Shown: positions 52,786 through 61,375, counted from the stretch's first letter. The stretch: 64,000 bases of DNA from G963422565 sp963422565 (GCA_963422565.1 OY730228.1:2666001-2730000); one strand, 5' to 3'. Notes: generated by a model not told the origin, from the letters alone. Program-made: numbers and translations.

Positions 52786-53811
52786 TTACTCGACGCGGGC
52801 CATCGCCTTCTCCTGATCGGCCACGTTGGCCGCCGTCCACATGCCGACCTCCTTCCAGTAGCGGATGGCACCGGGGTGGTAGGGCATCGCGTTGCCGGCG
52901 GGCGCCAGCGCCGCCTGCGGGGTCCCGCGGAGCGGCGCGTAGTCCTTCTGGAGCTTCTGCCAGTTGATGTGCAGAGTCTTGGCGAGCAGATAGGCGTCGT
53001 CGTCGCCGACCTTGGGGCTGGCGTTGAGATAGCTGTCGAACCCGGCGATCAGCGTATCCTGGCGTACGAAGGGAAAGCGTTTGGACGGCCCGACCTTCAG
53101 CGTGTAGAGGCCGGCCATGCCTTCGGCCATGAACGCGTCGGTCGCCTTGGGGCCGAGGCTCACGATGCGCAGCCCGCCCGGTACGGTGGCGTGCGCCTTG
53201 CGCATCGCCGGCATCGCCAGCGCGACGGTGGCCGCATCGGCGCGGCCCTCGACGACGCTGTTGATTCCGGCGACGACGCCGCCGGAATCGATCGCCGTCA
53301 CGTCGGCCTCGGTGAGCTCCGCCGTGGACAGCAGCGTGCGGTTGGCCTGGGCCAGCGAGACGTTGGTCTTTACGTTGACCAGCACGCGCTTGCCCTTGAG
53401 GTCGGCCATCGTCTTTACGCCCGACCTCTCCTTGACCATGTAGGCGTAGGGCAGGATCCAGATCCGCGCGATCATGCGGACATTCCTGATCTTGCTCCTG
53501 AACGGCGCCCGCCCCGCCACCGCCATGCCCGAATCCAGGCTGGAGTTGAGGCCGAGCACGATCTCCCCCTTGTCCAGCAAGGGCAGATAGACCGACGAGC
53601 CGGCATGGGGCTGGGCGGTCGAGCGGATATTCAGCTTTGTCTGGAACAGCTTGGCGAAACCGCCCGCCAGCAGGAAATAGGTCGATCCCGCCGGGTTGCT
53701 GCCGATCGTGATCCGCTTGAGCTTCGCTTCCGCCGGCGCGGTGGCGCCGATCAGAACGGCCCCGCACAGGATACCGGCGAGAATCGCCGTCGATCTCATC
53801 TTCTTCATCAT
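52786..53811 (-). CDS. TAXI family TRAP transporter solute-binding protein
   Basis: 341 residues. Signal peptide 'KKMRSTAILAGILCGAVLIG', cleavage probably after A-E-A. The mature protein begins 'KLKRITIGSNPAGSTYFLLAGGFAKLF', the diagnostic TAXI start (I-G-x-x-x-x-G-x-Y). 'DLKGKRVLVNVKTNVSLAQANRTLL' and 'GGVVAGINSVVEGRADAATVALAMP' follow. It captures the ligand in the periplasm for the fused permease encoded next. GGGGAG lies just before ATG 53811; ATG 53808 is equally possible. Confidence 0.94.
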   Translation of the reverse strand: MMKKMRSTAILAGILCGAVLIGATAPAEAKLKRITIGSNPAGSTYFLLAGGFAKLFQTKLNIRSTAQPHAGSSVYLPLLDKGEIVLGLNSSLDSGMAVAGRAPFRSKIRNVRMIARIWILPYAYMVKERSGVKTMADLKGKRVLVNVKTNVSLAQANRTLLSTAELTEADVTAIDSGGVVAGINSVVEGRADAATVALAMPAMRKAHATVPGGLRIVSLGPKATDAFMAEGMAGLYTLKVGPSKRFPFVRQDTLIAGFDSYLNASPKVGDDDAYLLAKTLHINWQKLQKDYAPLRGTPQAALAPAGNAMPYHPGAIRYWKEVGMWTAANVADQEKAMARVE

Positions 53812-54173
53812 GGTCTCCCCCAACCGTCGGCTTCTTCCGACATGCGTCAACAGTCCGCCGGGAGCGGTCTGCGCCGCCCGCCGCGACGATCATAGCAGCA
53901 GCGGCCGTTCGCTTGCGACATTTCGCCGCCCGCCATGTTCGCGAACCGGGAGATGCTGATCGGCGCGCCCGGCGACCGCGCGCGGCCAATTCGGTCCCGG
54001 TCGTCGGCAGCGAGTTCCCATTCGGTCGAACCGTCGGTTTCAAGGCTGTTTCCTGGGGCACCAAGTCGCCCATGGGGCGGAGCTCCCGAACCGGGACGGG
54101 CGCTGGCCAAGGACGCTCGACTCGGCTAGGCTAGGCTCGTCTCCACCGCACAGGCTGCGGGCGAGGAAGGGTC
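53812..54173. other. Intergenic between divergent transcripts
   Basis: About 360 bases with no credible gene. Short tandem GGCTA units occur at 54124-54136, just upstream of the SelW-like gene. Promoters for the TAXI operon (minus) and the SelW-like gene (plus) should be here; no clear -35/-10 pair is seen. Confidence 0.4.
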
Positions 54174-54404
54174 GTGACGTTCCGTATCGAATATTGCGTG
54201 GCCTGAAACTACGAGCCGCGCGCCCTCCGTGCGAGGAAGAGGCTCGAGGCCAGGGGCGCGGAGGCCGGGATCGCGCCCGGCGCGCTCGGTGCGTTCGAGA
54301 TATTCCGCGACGGTGCGCTGCTGTTCTCGAAGCTCGGGACCGGCCGCTTTCCGACCGATGCGGAGATCGACGCGCTGGTCGCGGGCAAGGCCGCTTCCGC
54401 CTGA
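54174..54404 (+). CDS. SelW/Rdx-like selenoprotein with C-V-A-U motif
   Basis: 76 residues if TGA at 54204-54206 is read as selenocysteine. GTG 54174 has GAGGAAGGG a few bases upstream. The product begins 'VTFRIEYCVA', then UGA, then 'NYEPRALRARKRLEARGAE', then 'GALGAFEIFRDGALLFSKLG' and 'TGRFPTDAEIDALVAG'. This is the SelW/Rdx thioredoxin-like fold: Y-C-x-x-C/U followed by Y-x-P-R-A, G-x-F-E-x-x-x-D-G and S-K-x-x-T-G-R-F-P. The TGA falls exactly on the redox Sec/Cys. Terminating there would leave 10 residues. A SECIS-like hairpin follows, and selA/selB are about 20 kb away. Cytosolic, probably a small thiol oxidoreductase. Confidence 0.87.
54204..54246 (+). promoter_or_regulatory. Candidate bacterial SECIS element in the SelW-like gene
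   Basis: After the UGA, 21 bases lead to the apical loop CGUGC (54228-54232), closed by CCUC/GAGG (54224-54227 with 54233-54236). A basal helix CGAGCC/GGCUCG pairs 54212-54217 with 54241-54246 across an internal loop. The GU in the apical loop and the spacing match the element in the redoxin gene (20 bases). Confidence 0.65.
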
Positions 54405-54482
54405 CGGCGCGCGGCTCCGGCGCTTCCGTCCGGACCGATGCCGCGGCCGGCCGCGCGCCGATTCCGTGACCCGGACGGGATC

Positions 54483-55595
54483 ATGTCCAAGACGGGAGCC
54501 GCCGCCGGAGGCCTGGATCTCGACGCCCTCGGCGAGGCCCTCCGCCGGGTCGAGGGTTTTGCCGACCTGCCCGACGGCGCGCTCCGGCATCTGCGGGTCA
54601 AGGGGCTGTTCCACGACCATGTACGCATCGCCGGCACCGGCTGCCTGCTGCGCTTGCCGCGCGCCAGCCAGTTCGGGCTGGGTCCTGCCGCGAACCTCGC
54701 CTATCAGCGCGCCTGCTTCCGGCGCGCCCAGCCCAGCGGCTGCACCCCGGCGCTGATCGCGGTGCTCCCGCCGCAGCGCGGGCTCGACCATGGCGGGCTG
54801 GTGGTCGACCATGTCGACGGCGGCCCGGCGCGCCTGCCCGAGGATATGCCGGCCATCGCCGCCTGTCTCGCTGCCATCCACCGTCTGGACCTGCCGCCGG
54901 CGGAGAAACGGGCGCCGCTCGCCGTCCATGCCGACCCGGTCGCCGGCATCCTCGCCTTCATCGAGGAACAGGCCGCCTATCTCGCACGGGCCGGGATCGC
55001 GGCCGAGTCCGAGACGCAGATCCGCGCCGAGCTCGCCTGGGCACGCGGTTTCGCCCGACGGAGCGAGGGCGCCGCCCAGCCGGTCGCGCTTTGCGCCACC
55101 GACACCCATCCGGGCAACTTCCTGATCGTCCGGGACGGAGCGCCGCGCGCGGTCTTCGTCGATCTCGAGAAGGCGCTCTACGGCTCGCCGGCGATCGACC
55201 TCGCCCATGCCAGCCTCTACACCTCGACCATGTGGGATCCCGACTGCGAGGCGGCGCTCGCGCGCGCCGACATCGCCGGTTTCTACGCCGCCTATCGGGA
55301 CCACGCGCCGGCGGCGCTGTTCCGCGCGCTCGCGCCCTGGCTGCTGCCGATGCGCCGGCTGACCTGGCTGCGTACCACGACCTGGTTCGCCAAATGGCGG
55401 GTCGAGGCGGAGGCCTGGGCGGACGGCAGGGGCGCGGGCGGCAGCATCTGGTGGCGCGCTGCGGCCGGGGCGCCGGAGCTGGTGGCCGACGTCAAGCGGC
55501 GAATCGACGGCTTCTTCGCCCCCGACACCATCGCCCGCATCCGCGCCGAGTGGCTGGGCGCGGATCCGCTCAACCTGGGTCTTCGGCCAGGATGA
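54483..55595 (+). CDS. Aminoglycoside/choline-kinase-like phosphotransferase
   Basis: 370 residues. The protein-kinase-like catalytic loop is 'CATDTHPGNFLIVRDG' (Asp and Asn of D-x-H-x-x-N), and the metal-binding acidic motif is 'AVFVDLEKALYGSPAIDLAHASLY'. The N-terminal ATP lobe is less conserved ('GTGCLLRLPRASQFGL'). The family phosphorylates small hydroxylated molecules. ATG 54483 is used, 78 bases after the SelW-like gene; ATG 54438 is an alternative. The 3' end overlaps the convergent CoA-transferase gene by 26 bases. Substrate unknown. Confidence 0.85.
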   Translation: MSKTGAAAGGLDLDALGEALRRVEGFADLPDGALRHLRVKGLFHDHVRIAGTGCLLRLPRASQFGLGPAANLAYQRACFRRAQPSGCTPALIAVLPPQRGLDHGGLVVDHVDGGPARLPEDMPAIAACLAAIHRLDLPPAEKRAPLAVHADPVAGILAFIEEQAAYLARAGIAAESETQIRAELAWARGFARRSEGAAQPVALCATDTHPGNFLIVRDGAPRAVFVDLEKALYGSPAIDLAHASLYTSTMWDPDCEAALARADIAGFYAAYRDHAPAALFRALAPWLLPMRRLTWLRTTTWFAKWRVEAEAWADGRGAGGSIWWRAAAGAPELVADVKRRIDGFFAPDTIARIRAEWLGADPLNLGLRPG

Positions 55596-56793
55596 CGGCT
55601 CCGGTCGCGGCCATCGCCGCGATCTCCGCGGAGTCGTAGCCGCAGCCGCTTAGAATCTCCTCCGAGTGCTCGCCGAGGCAGGGCGCGCCGCGGCGGAGGT
55701 TCGCCGGGGTCGCGGCGAGCTTGATCGGCGCCCCCAGGGTGCGCACCCGGCCGAGGCGGCCGTGCGGCACCTCGACGACCATCTCGCGCGCCGCGGTCTG
55801 GGGGTCGGCGACCATCCGGGCGATGTCGAGAACCGGGCCCGCCGGCACCCCGGCTTCCTCGAGCTCCGCCATCAGCCGGTCGGTGGTCCGCGCCTTGAAG
55901 AGCGGCGCCAGCGCCGCGTTGAGAGCTTCGAGATTCTCCATCCTGCGATCATTGGTCTCGAAACGCGGGTCGCGGGCGAGCTCGGGCGCGCCGAGCGCGG
56001 CGAGCAGCCGCGGCCAGTTGGCGCGGTTGCCGGCGCCGACCGCGATCCAGCCGTCGGCGGTCTCATAGGCCTGATACGGGGCGCTCAACGGATGCGCGGA
56101 GCCGAGCGGAGCGGGCGGCTCGCCGGTCGCGAGATACATCGCGGTCTGGTGGAACGTGGCCGATATCGCAGCCTCGTAGAGCGAGGTGTCGAGGAACTGG
56201 CCTTCGCCGGTCTTGAGCCGATGGGCATAGGCCGCGGCGATCCCGAGCGCCGCCAGCAGCCCGGCCGCGAAATCGGCGATCGGCGCGCCGATCTTGACCG
56301 GCGGACGGCCCGGGCCTTCGCCGGTGATGCTCATCAGCCCCGACATCGCTTGTGCGATCAGGTCGTAGCCGCCGCGCGGCGCGTAGGGGCCGCTGCGCCC
56401 GAAGCCCGAGATCGCGGCGTAGATCAGCGCCGGGTTCTCCGCGCGCAGCCGCGCATAGCCCAACCCCAACCGCTCCATCGCCCCGGCGCGGTAGTTCTCG
56501 ATCACGACATCGCTGCCGCGCGCCAGCCGCAGGAACGCATTCCTGGCCACTTCCTGCTTGAGATCGAGCGCGATCGCCCGCTTGTTGCGGTTGAGCATCA
56601 GGAAGGCGGCGGACTCGCCCTCGATGGAGGGCGGCGTCATCCGCCGGACATCGTCGCCGAGCGGTGCGCGCTCGACCTTGACGACGTCGGCGCCGAGATC
56701 GGCGAGCATATATCCGCAGGTCGGCCCGGCGACGACCTGGGCGCATTCGACGACCCTGAGCCCGGCGAGCGGGCCGGTCGCGGCCTCGGCCAT
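55570..56793 (-). CDS. CaiB/BaiF family CoA transferase
   Basis: 407 residues, class III CoA transferase. 'LAGLRVVECAQVVAGPTCGYMLADLGADVVKVE' is the standard start. 'DVVIENYRAGAMERLGLGYARL' and 'YAAISGFGRSGPYAPRGGYDLIAQAMSGLMSITG' are typical. The active-site Asp is in 'KIGAPIADFAAGLLAALGI' (Asp173). It moves CoA between carboxylic acids. It is 3 bases downstream of the crotonase gene, so a two-gene operon for acyl-CoA metabolism is likely. Donor and acceptor acids are unknown. Confidence 0.94.
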   Translation of the reverse strand: MAEAATGPLAGLRVVECAQVVAGPTCGYMLADLGADVVKVERAPLGDDVRRMTPPSIEGESAAFLMLNRNKRAIALDLKQEVARNAFLRLARGSDVVIENYRAGAMERLGLGYARLRAENPALIYAAISGFGRSGPYAPRGGYDLIAQAMSGLMSITGEGPGRPPVKIGAPIADFAAGLLAALGIAAAYAHRLKTGEGQFLDTSLYEAAISATFHQTAMYLATGEPPAPLGSAHPLSAPYQAYETADGWIAVGAGNRANWPRLLAALGAPELARDPRFETNDRRMENLEALNAALAPLFKARTTDRLMAELEEAGVPAGPVLDIARMVADPQTAAREMVVEVPHGRLGRVRTLGAPIKLAATPANLRRGAPCLGEHSEEILSGCGYDSAEIAAMAATGAVILAEDPG

Positions 56794-56796
56794 CGT

Positions 56797-57576
56797 TCAG
56801 CGTCCCTTGAAGACCGGTTTCTTCTTGGCGAGGAAGGCGCGGTAGCCCTCGTGATAGTCCTCGGTCGCGGCATAGGCGAAGGACTCGGCGATCTCCTCTT
56901 CGGTCAGCGGGCGGGGGTCGGCGTGGCGACGGATCGCCCTGCGGTGCCAGCGCGCGGCGAGCGGCGCCCCCTCGGCGATCCGCCGCGCCGAGGCATAGGC
57001 CTCCTCCTCCAGGTTGGCGTCGGGGACCAGCCGGGTGATCATCCCCTTCTCATAGGCCTCGCGGGCGCCATAGACTCGGCCCTCTAGGGCGATCTCGAGC
57101 GCCGTCGCCCGGCCGACCGTCGCGGTCAGGGTGTCGACCAGCCCGTAGCCGAGATAGAGGCCCATCAGCCGCGCCGGGACGCCGAGTCGGCTCGACTCGG
57201 CGGCGATCCTGATGTCGCAGGCGGTGGCGATCTCGAACCCGCCGCCGAGGCAATAGCCGTGGATCATGGCGACCACCGGGTGGGTGCCCCCAGCGATCGA
57301 CTCGACCGCGCGGTCAGTCCTGGCCTTGTAGGATCGGGCGAGCACGGGCGTCGAATGATCCGTCGCGAAGCCCGAGATGTCGGCACCGGCGGCGAACGCG
57401 TCCGGCCCCGCCCCGCGCAGCACGATACAGCGCAGCGCCCCGTCCTCCGACAGCGTGTCGAAGGCGTCGGCGAGCGCATCCCAGGCCGTAGCGTCGAGCG
57501 CGTTCCGCTTCTCCGGGCGGTTGAGCGTGACCGTCGCGATCGCGTCCTGGCGCGCGACGAGAACTGGCTCGGGCAT
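56797..57576 (-). CDS. Enoyl-CoA hydratase/isomerase family protein
   Basis: 259 residues, crotonase fold. Oxyanion-hole strands: 'FAAGADISGFA' and 'IHGYCLGGGFEIATACDIRIA'. The first catalytic Glu is present in 'GGGFE'. The second, found in hydratases as P-E, is replaced: the segment reads 'LGVPARLMGLYLGYG'. Hydration of enoyl-CoA may therefore be impaired, and isomerase or hydrolase chemistry is possible. The C-terminus 'YHEGYRAFLAKKKPVFKGR' is standard. It is cotranscribed with the CoA-transferase gene. Confidence 0.92.
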   Translation of the reverse strand: MPEPVLVARQDAIATVTLNRPEKRNALDATAWDALADAFDTLSEDGALRCIVLRGAGPDAFAAGADISGFATDHSTPVLARSYKARTDRAVESIAGGTHPVVAMIHGYCLGGGFEIATACDIRIAAESSRLGVPARLMGLYLGYGLVDTLTATVGRATALEIALEGRVYGAREAYEKGMITRLVPDANLEEEAYASARRIAEGAPLAARWHRRAIRRHADPRPLTEEEIAESFAYAATEDYHEGYRAFLAKKKPVFKGR

Positions 57577-57719
57577 TCCTGTCTCCCGTGAGCTGCGGCC
57601 GTGCGTCGATCCGCTACCATATCGACGCGGCCCGGGTCATCAATCCCCGGCGGCTCCTCCCCTTGGCCGAAGGGGAGGAGTCCTCCGGCACCGGCGGGAC
57701 CGCCACGCGGCGGCCCGTC

Positions 57720-57749
57720 GAGACCGCTCGCGAGTTTCGGGTCGGGCTC
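57720..57749 (+). repeat. Dispersed repeat, copy R2
   Basis: Contains the 20-base core GCGAGTTTCGGGTCGGGCTC (57730-57749), identical to 14560-14579. Its left part, GAGACCGCTCGCGAGTTTCGGG, matches 46023-46044 with one difference. It lies in the 220-base gap between the crotonase and MetE-like genes. Confidence 0.6.
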
Positions 57750-57797
57750 CAAGGCCCTCCCGGCGAAGACGCGGCCCGACTTCTCCGGTCTGCGGGC

Positions 57798-58901
57798 TCA
57801 GCCCCAGACATCCTCGGCGAGCGCGACGATCCGCCGGAGCTTCGTCCACTGCTCCTCTTCCTCCAGGACATTGCCGTCCTCGGTCGAGGCGAAGCCGCAT
57901 TGCGGGCTGAGGCAGAGCCGGTCGAGATCGACCTGCACGGCCGCCTCGTCGATCCGCCGCTTGATGTCGTCGGCGCTCTCGAGCGCCCCGCTCTTCGAGG
58001 TCACCAGGCCGAGGACGACGACCTTGGGGCCCGGCGGCAGGAAGCGCAGCGGCGCGAACCCGCCGGCCCGCGCGCTGTCGTATTCCAGGAAGTAGCCGTC
58101 GATCTCCAGCCCGCCCAGCAGCAGCTCGGCGACCGGCTCGTAGCCGCCCTCGGAAATCCAACGCGAGCGGAAATTGCCGCGGCAGACATGCATCGTGACC
58201 GTCATGCCGGCGGGCCGGCCGGCGAGCGCGCGGTTGATCGCCCGCGCATAGAGTTCCGGAAGCTGATCGGTGTCATGGCCGCGCGCCCGCGCCCGGGCGC
58301 GTTCCTCCTCAGAGCACAGAAAGGCCCAGACCGTGTCGTCGAGCTGGAGATAGCGGCAGCCCGCGTCATAGAACGCCCGGACGGCCGCGGCATAGGTCTC
58401 CCCGAGCGCGTCGAAGAAGGCTTCCGGATCGGGATAGACGCGCCGCCTCGCCGCTTCGTGGCCGCGGAAATGGAGCACGCTCGGGCTCGGGATGGTCATC
58501 TTGGGCAGTCGGCTGCTGCGCTCTCGGAGAAAGCGGAAATGGCCGAGCATCGGATGGTCGGCGGGGAAGCCGAGCGGCCCCACGACCCGGACGCCGCGCG
58601 CCGGCGTCTGCGTCCCCCGGAACCGTATGCCCTGCGGCGGCGTGTAGATCTCGACGCCGTCGAGCGCTCCGTAGAAGTCGAAATGCCACCAGGACCTGCG
58701 GTACTCGCCGTCGGTGACCGCGCCGAGGCCGATCTCCTCCTGTCTGCGGACGATCGCCGCGATCTCGCGGTCCTCGACCGCGCCAAGCGCCGCATCGTCG
58801 ATCTCCCCCCGATGACGGCGGGCGCGCGCCTCCTTGATCGCGGGCGAACGCAGCAGGCTCCCCACATGGTCGGCGCGGAAGGGCGGGGCGGTGCGCATCA
58901 T
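57798..58901 (-). CDS. Cobalamin-independent methionine synthase C-terminal-like protein
   Basis: 367 residues, corresponding to the catalytic half of MetE. 'FRADHVGSLLRSPAIKEARA' is the family start. 'LQLDDTVWAFL' carries a substrate Asp, 'MTVTMHVCRGNFRSRW' the zinc His and Cys, and 'LCLSPQCGFASTEDGN' the second zinc Cys. The N-terminal MetE half is absent, as in the many stand-alone 'MetE-like' methyltransferases that use other methyl donors. ATG 58901 or 58898; ATG 58901 is preferred for spacing from GGGAG. It is 31 bases after the ThDP enzyme gene. A true role in methionine synthesis is uncertain. Confidence 0.9.
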   Translation of the reverse strand: MMRTAPPFRADHVGSLLRSPAIKEARARRHRGEIDDAALGAVEDREIAAIVRRQEEIGLGAVTDGEYRRSWWHFDFYGALDGVEIYTPPQGIRFRGTQTPARGVRVVGPLGFPADHPMLGHFRFLRERSSRLPKMTIPSPSVLHFRGHEAARRRVYPDPEAFFDALGETYAAAVRAFYDAGCRYLQLDDTVWAFLCSEEERARARARGHDTDQLPELYARAINRALAGRPAGMTVTMHVCRGNFRSRWISEGGYEPVAELLLGGLEIDGYFLEYDSARAGGFAPLRFLPPGPKVVVLGLVTSKSGALESADDIKRRIDEAAVQVDLDRLCLSPQCGFASTEDGNVLEEEEQWTKLRRIVALAEDVWG

Positions 58902-58932
58902 CGTCCATGCTCCCGTGGAGGGTGGGCGGCGT

Positions 58933-60534
58933 TCAGCCTCTGAGCGCCTTGAACTGCGCCGGATAGCCGTCCGGGTCGATCCGCGCGTCGACGAGGCAGG
59001 GGCCGTCGGCCGCGAACGCCTCGGCGATGGCGCCCGCAAGCGCCTCCGGCGCCTCGATCCGGCGGGCCGCGCAGCCCATGCTCTCCGCCATCCGGGCGAA
59101 GTCGACCCGACGGGTGCTCACGCCGCGCGGCGGATGGCCGAGCGCCTGCTGCTTGAGCGCGATCAGCGACAGCGCGGCATCATTGAACACCACGACAACG
59201 ATGGGCACGCCGAGCTCGGCAGCGGTGGCGAGCTCGCCCGCACACATCATCAGCCCGCCGTCTCCGGTGAAAGCGATCGCCCGCCGCTCGGGTTCGGCCA
59301 GGGCAGCGGCGATCGCCGCGGGAAGCGCGAGGCCCATCGTCGACAGCCCGTTGGAGATGAGCACGTCGCCCGGAGCGCGCGCCGGGAAGAAGGTCATCGC
59401 CGAGACCATATGCGCGCCGGCGTCGACGGCGATCCGCGTGTCCGCCGGCGCCGCCCGTCGTACCGCCTCGACCAGCGTCTGCGGGGTGATCGGCCCGCCC
59501 TGCGGCGAAGCGAGGGCGAGGCGCGCCTCCCGGCGCAGCGCCGCGATCTCGTCGTGAGACCAGCCGCTCCGGCCGGCGTTGTCGATCAGGAGCCCGACCG
59601 CCTCGCCGATCGGCCCGATCATCGCCGCCTGCGGCGCCGAACAGGGGAGGGTGGCAGGGGTCTCGGCGATCTCGAGGACCGGAGCCGTCCAACCCCAGGG
59701 CCGCGGCTGCAGCTCGACGGGGTCGAGCCCGATCCGGACGATCAGGTCGGCACGGGAGAGCCAGGGCGCTTCCGCTGTTGTGCCGGTGAACAGCCCGGCA
59801 TGGAGCGGATCGTCCTCGGCGACCGCCCCCTTGGCCTTGTAGGTCGTCAGTACCGGCGCGGCGAGCGCCCGAGCGAGCCGGCGCCCGGCCGCGGCCTCGC
59901 CGCGGGCGCCGAGACCGAGGAGGATCGCTGGACGCCGCGCCGCGTGCAGCAGCGCCGAGGCGGCGTCCGTATCGAAGGCGCGGGTCGCCGGGCGGACCGG
60001 ACGCCGGCCCCGCTCCTCCTCGCGCCCCGCCGGGCGGCCGGCGGCGCTGCCGGGCAGCTCGATCAGCACCGGGCCGCGCGGCGGGGCGAGGGCAGCCTCG
60101 ATCGCCGCATCGACCGGCGGTCCGACCGCGGCTCCCTCGAGCCGGACGGTGGCCTTGGTCAGCGGATCGAGGATGCCGGTCTGGTCGATGGCCTGATGGC
60201 TGACGAAGCCGCTCTGCGTCTCGTCGAGGGCGTCGGCGATCAGCAGCACGGGCACCCGGTCGAGCGCCGCATGGGCAATGCCGTTGACCGCGCTGGCGAT
60301 GCCGGGCCCGAGCCCGGTGACCACCGCCCCCGGTCGCCCGGTCAGCTCGGCCGTCGTCGCCGCCATCAGCGCGGCCGCGGTCTCGGTCCGGGTGAGGACG
60401 AAGGGGATGCCGATGCGGTCCGCCGCATCGATCAGATGGAGGGAACCGCCGCCGGGAATGCCGAACAGCCGCTCCACCCCCCAAGCGGCGAGCCGTCGGG
60501 CTAGCGCTCCGGCGACGGTGCCATCATGCGTCAT
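58933..60534 (-). CDS. Thiamine-diphosphate-dependent enzyme, acetolactate synthase large-subunit-like
   Basis: 533 residues. 'RLAAWGVERLFGIPGGGSLHLIDA' opens the pyrimidine domain, with the activating Glu in 'FVLTRTETAAALMAA'. The ThDP motif begins 'FTGDGGLMMCAGELATAAEL' and ends 'VVVFNDAAL'. Similar to benzoylformate decarboxylase and acetolactate-synthase-like enzymes of unassigned substrate. A second, distinct member of this family is at 29179-30879. It probably forms an operon with the MetE-like gene downstream. The frame is complete with a normal start at ATG 60534. Confidence 0.9.
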   Translation of the reverse strand: MTHDGTVAGALARRLAAWGVERLFGIPGGGSLHLIDAADRIGIPFVLTRTETAAALMAATTAELTGRPGAVVTGLGPGIASAVNGIAHAALDRVPVLLIADALDETQSGFVSHQAIDQTGILDPLTKATVRLEGAAVGPPVDAAIEAALAPPRGPVLIELPGSAAGRPAGREEERGRRPVRPATRAFDTDAASALLHAARRPAILLGLGARGEAAAGRRLARALAAPVLTTYKAKGAVAEDDPLHAGLFTGTTAEAPWLSRADLIVRIGLDPVELQPRPWGWTAPVLEIAETPATLPCSAPQAAMIGPIGEAVGLLIDNAGRSGWSHDEIAALRREARLALASPQGGPITPQTLVEAVRRAAPADTRIAVDAGAHMVSAMTFFPARAPGDVLISNGLSTMGLALPAAIAAALAEPERRAIAFTGDGGLMMCAGELATAAELGVPIVVVVFNDAALSLIALKQQALGHPPRGVSTRRVDFARMAESMGCAARRIEAPEALAGAIAEAFAADGPCLVDARIDPDGYPAQFKALRG

Positions 60535-60607
60535 CGCGTCTGTATGGCGCGGCCGCAGCTGTGCCGCAAGCCCGGTCGCCGGCTGCGCCGCGTCGGGACG
60601 GCGGGGA

Positions 60608-61375
60608 TCAGGGGGTGAACTGCTCGTTGAGGATCCGGTCCTCGAGATTTTGCTCCGGGTCGAACAACAGCGTCAGCGTCTTGCGCCGGTCCTCCCGAAC
60701 CGCCAGCGAGCGCACGTCGCGCACTTCGGTATAGTCGGCGACGGCGCTCACCGGGCGCTTCGCCGGCTCGAGCATCTCGATGCGCAGTCGCGCCGAAGCC
60801 GGCAGCAGTGCGCCCCGCCAACGGCGCGGCCGGAACGCGTTGATCGGGGTCAACGCCAGCAGCTTGGCGCCGAGCGGGATGATCGGGCCGTGCGCCGACA
60901 GGTTGTAGGCGGTGCTGCCGGCCGGGGTGGCGACGATGGCGCCGTCGCAGATCATCTCGGGCAGGCGCACCGTGCCGTCGATGCGGATGCGAAGCTTCGC
61001 CGCCTGGCGCGTCTGGCGCAGCAGCGAGACCTCGTTGACCGCGTGCGCCGCGACGGTCTCGCCCTCTACCGTGCGCGCCCGCATGATCAGCGGGTAGAGC
61101 GCGACCTGTTGCGCCGCATCGAGCCGGTCGCGGAGATTACGGTCGTCATAGGCGTTGAGCAGGAAGCCCACCGTGCCCCGGTTCATGCCGTAGATCGGCA
61201 TCTTGCGGTCCATGAAGCGGTGCAGGGTCTCGAGCATCAGCCCGTCGCCGCCGAGCGCGACGATCACCTCCGCCTGCTCGGGCTCGACATGGGCGTAGCG
61301 GTTTCGGAGTGTCTTCAGGGCCCGCTGCGCCTGGAGGGTCGCGCCGGCGACGAAGGCGACGCGCTGGAAGCCCAT
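60608..61375 (-). CDS. nadK: NAD kinase
   Basis: 255 residues, the length typical of alphaproteobacteria. 'VIVALGGDGLMLETLHRF' has the GGDG motif (42-45). 'PIYGMNRGTVGFLLNAY' and 'AIVATPAGSTAYNLSAHGPIIPLGAKLLALTPI' complete the substrate site. It phosphorylates NAD to NADP in the cytosol. It is 29 bases downstream of rplI on the same strand, so it probably belongs to the ribosomal transcript. Confidence 0.96.
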   Translation of the reverse strand: MGFQRVAFVAGATLQAQRALKTLRNRYAHVEPEQAEVIVALGGDGLMLETLHRFMDRKMPIYGMNRGTVGFLLNAYDDRNLRDRLDAAQQVALYPLIMRARTVEGETVAAHAVNEVSLLRQTRQAAKLRIRIDGTVRLPEMICDGAIVATPAGSTAYNLSAHGPIIPLGAKLLALTPINAFRPRRWRGALLPASARLRIEMLEPAKRPVSAVADYTEVRDVRSLAVREDRRKTLTLLFDPEQNLEDRILNEQFTP

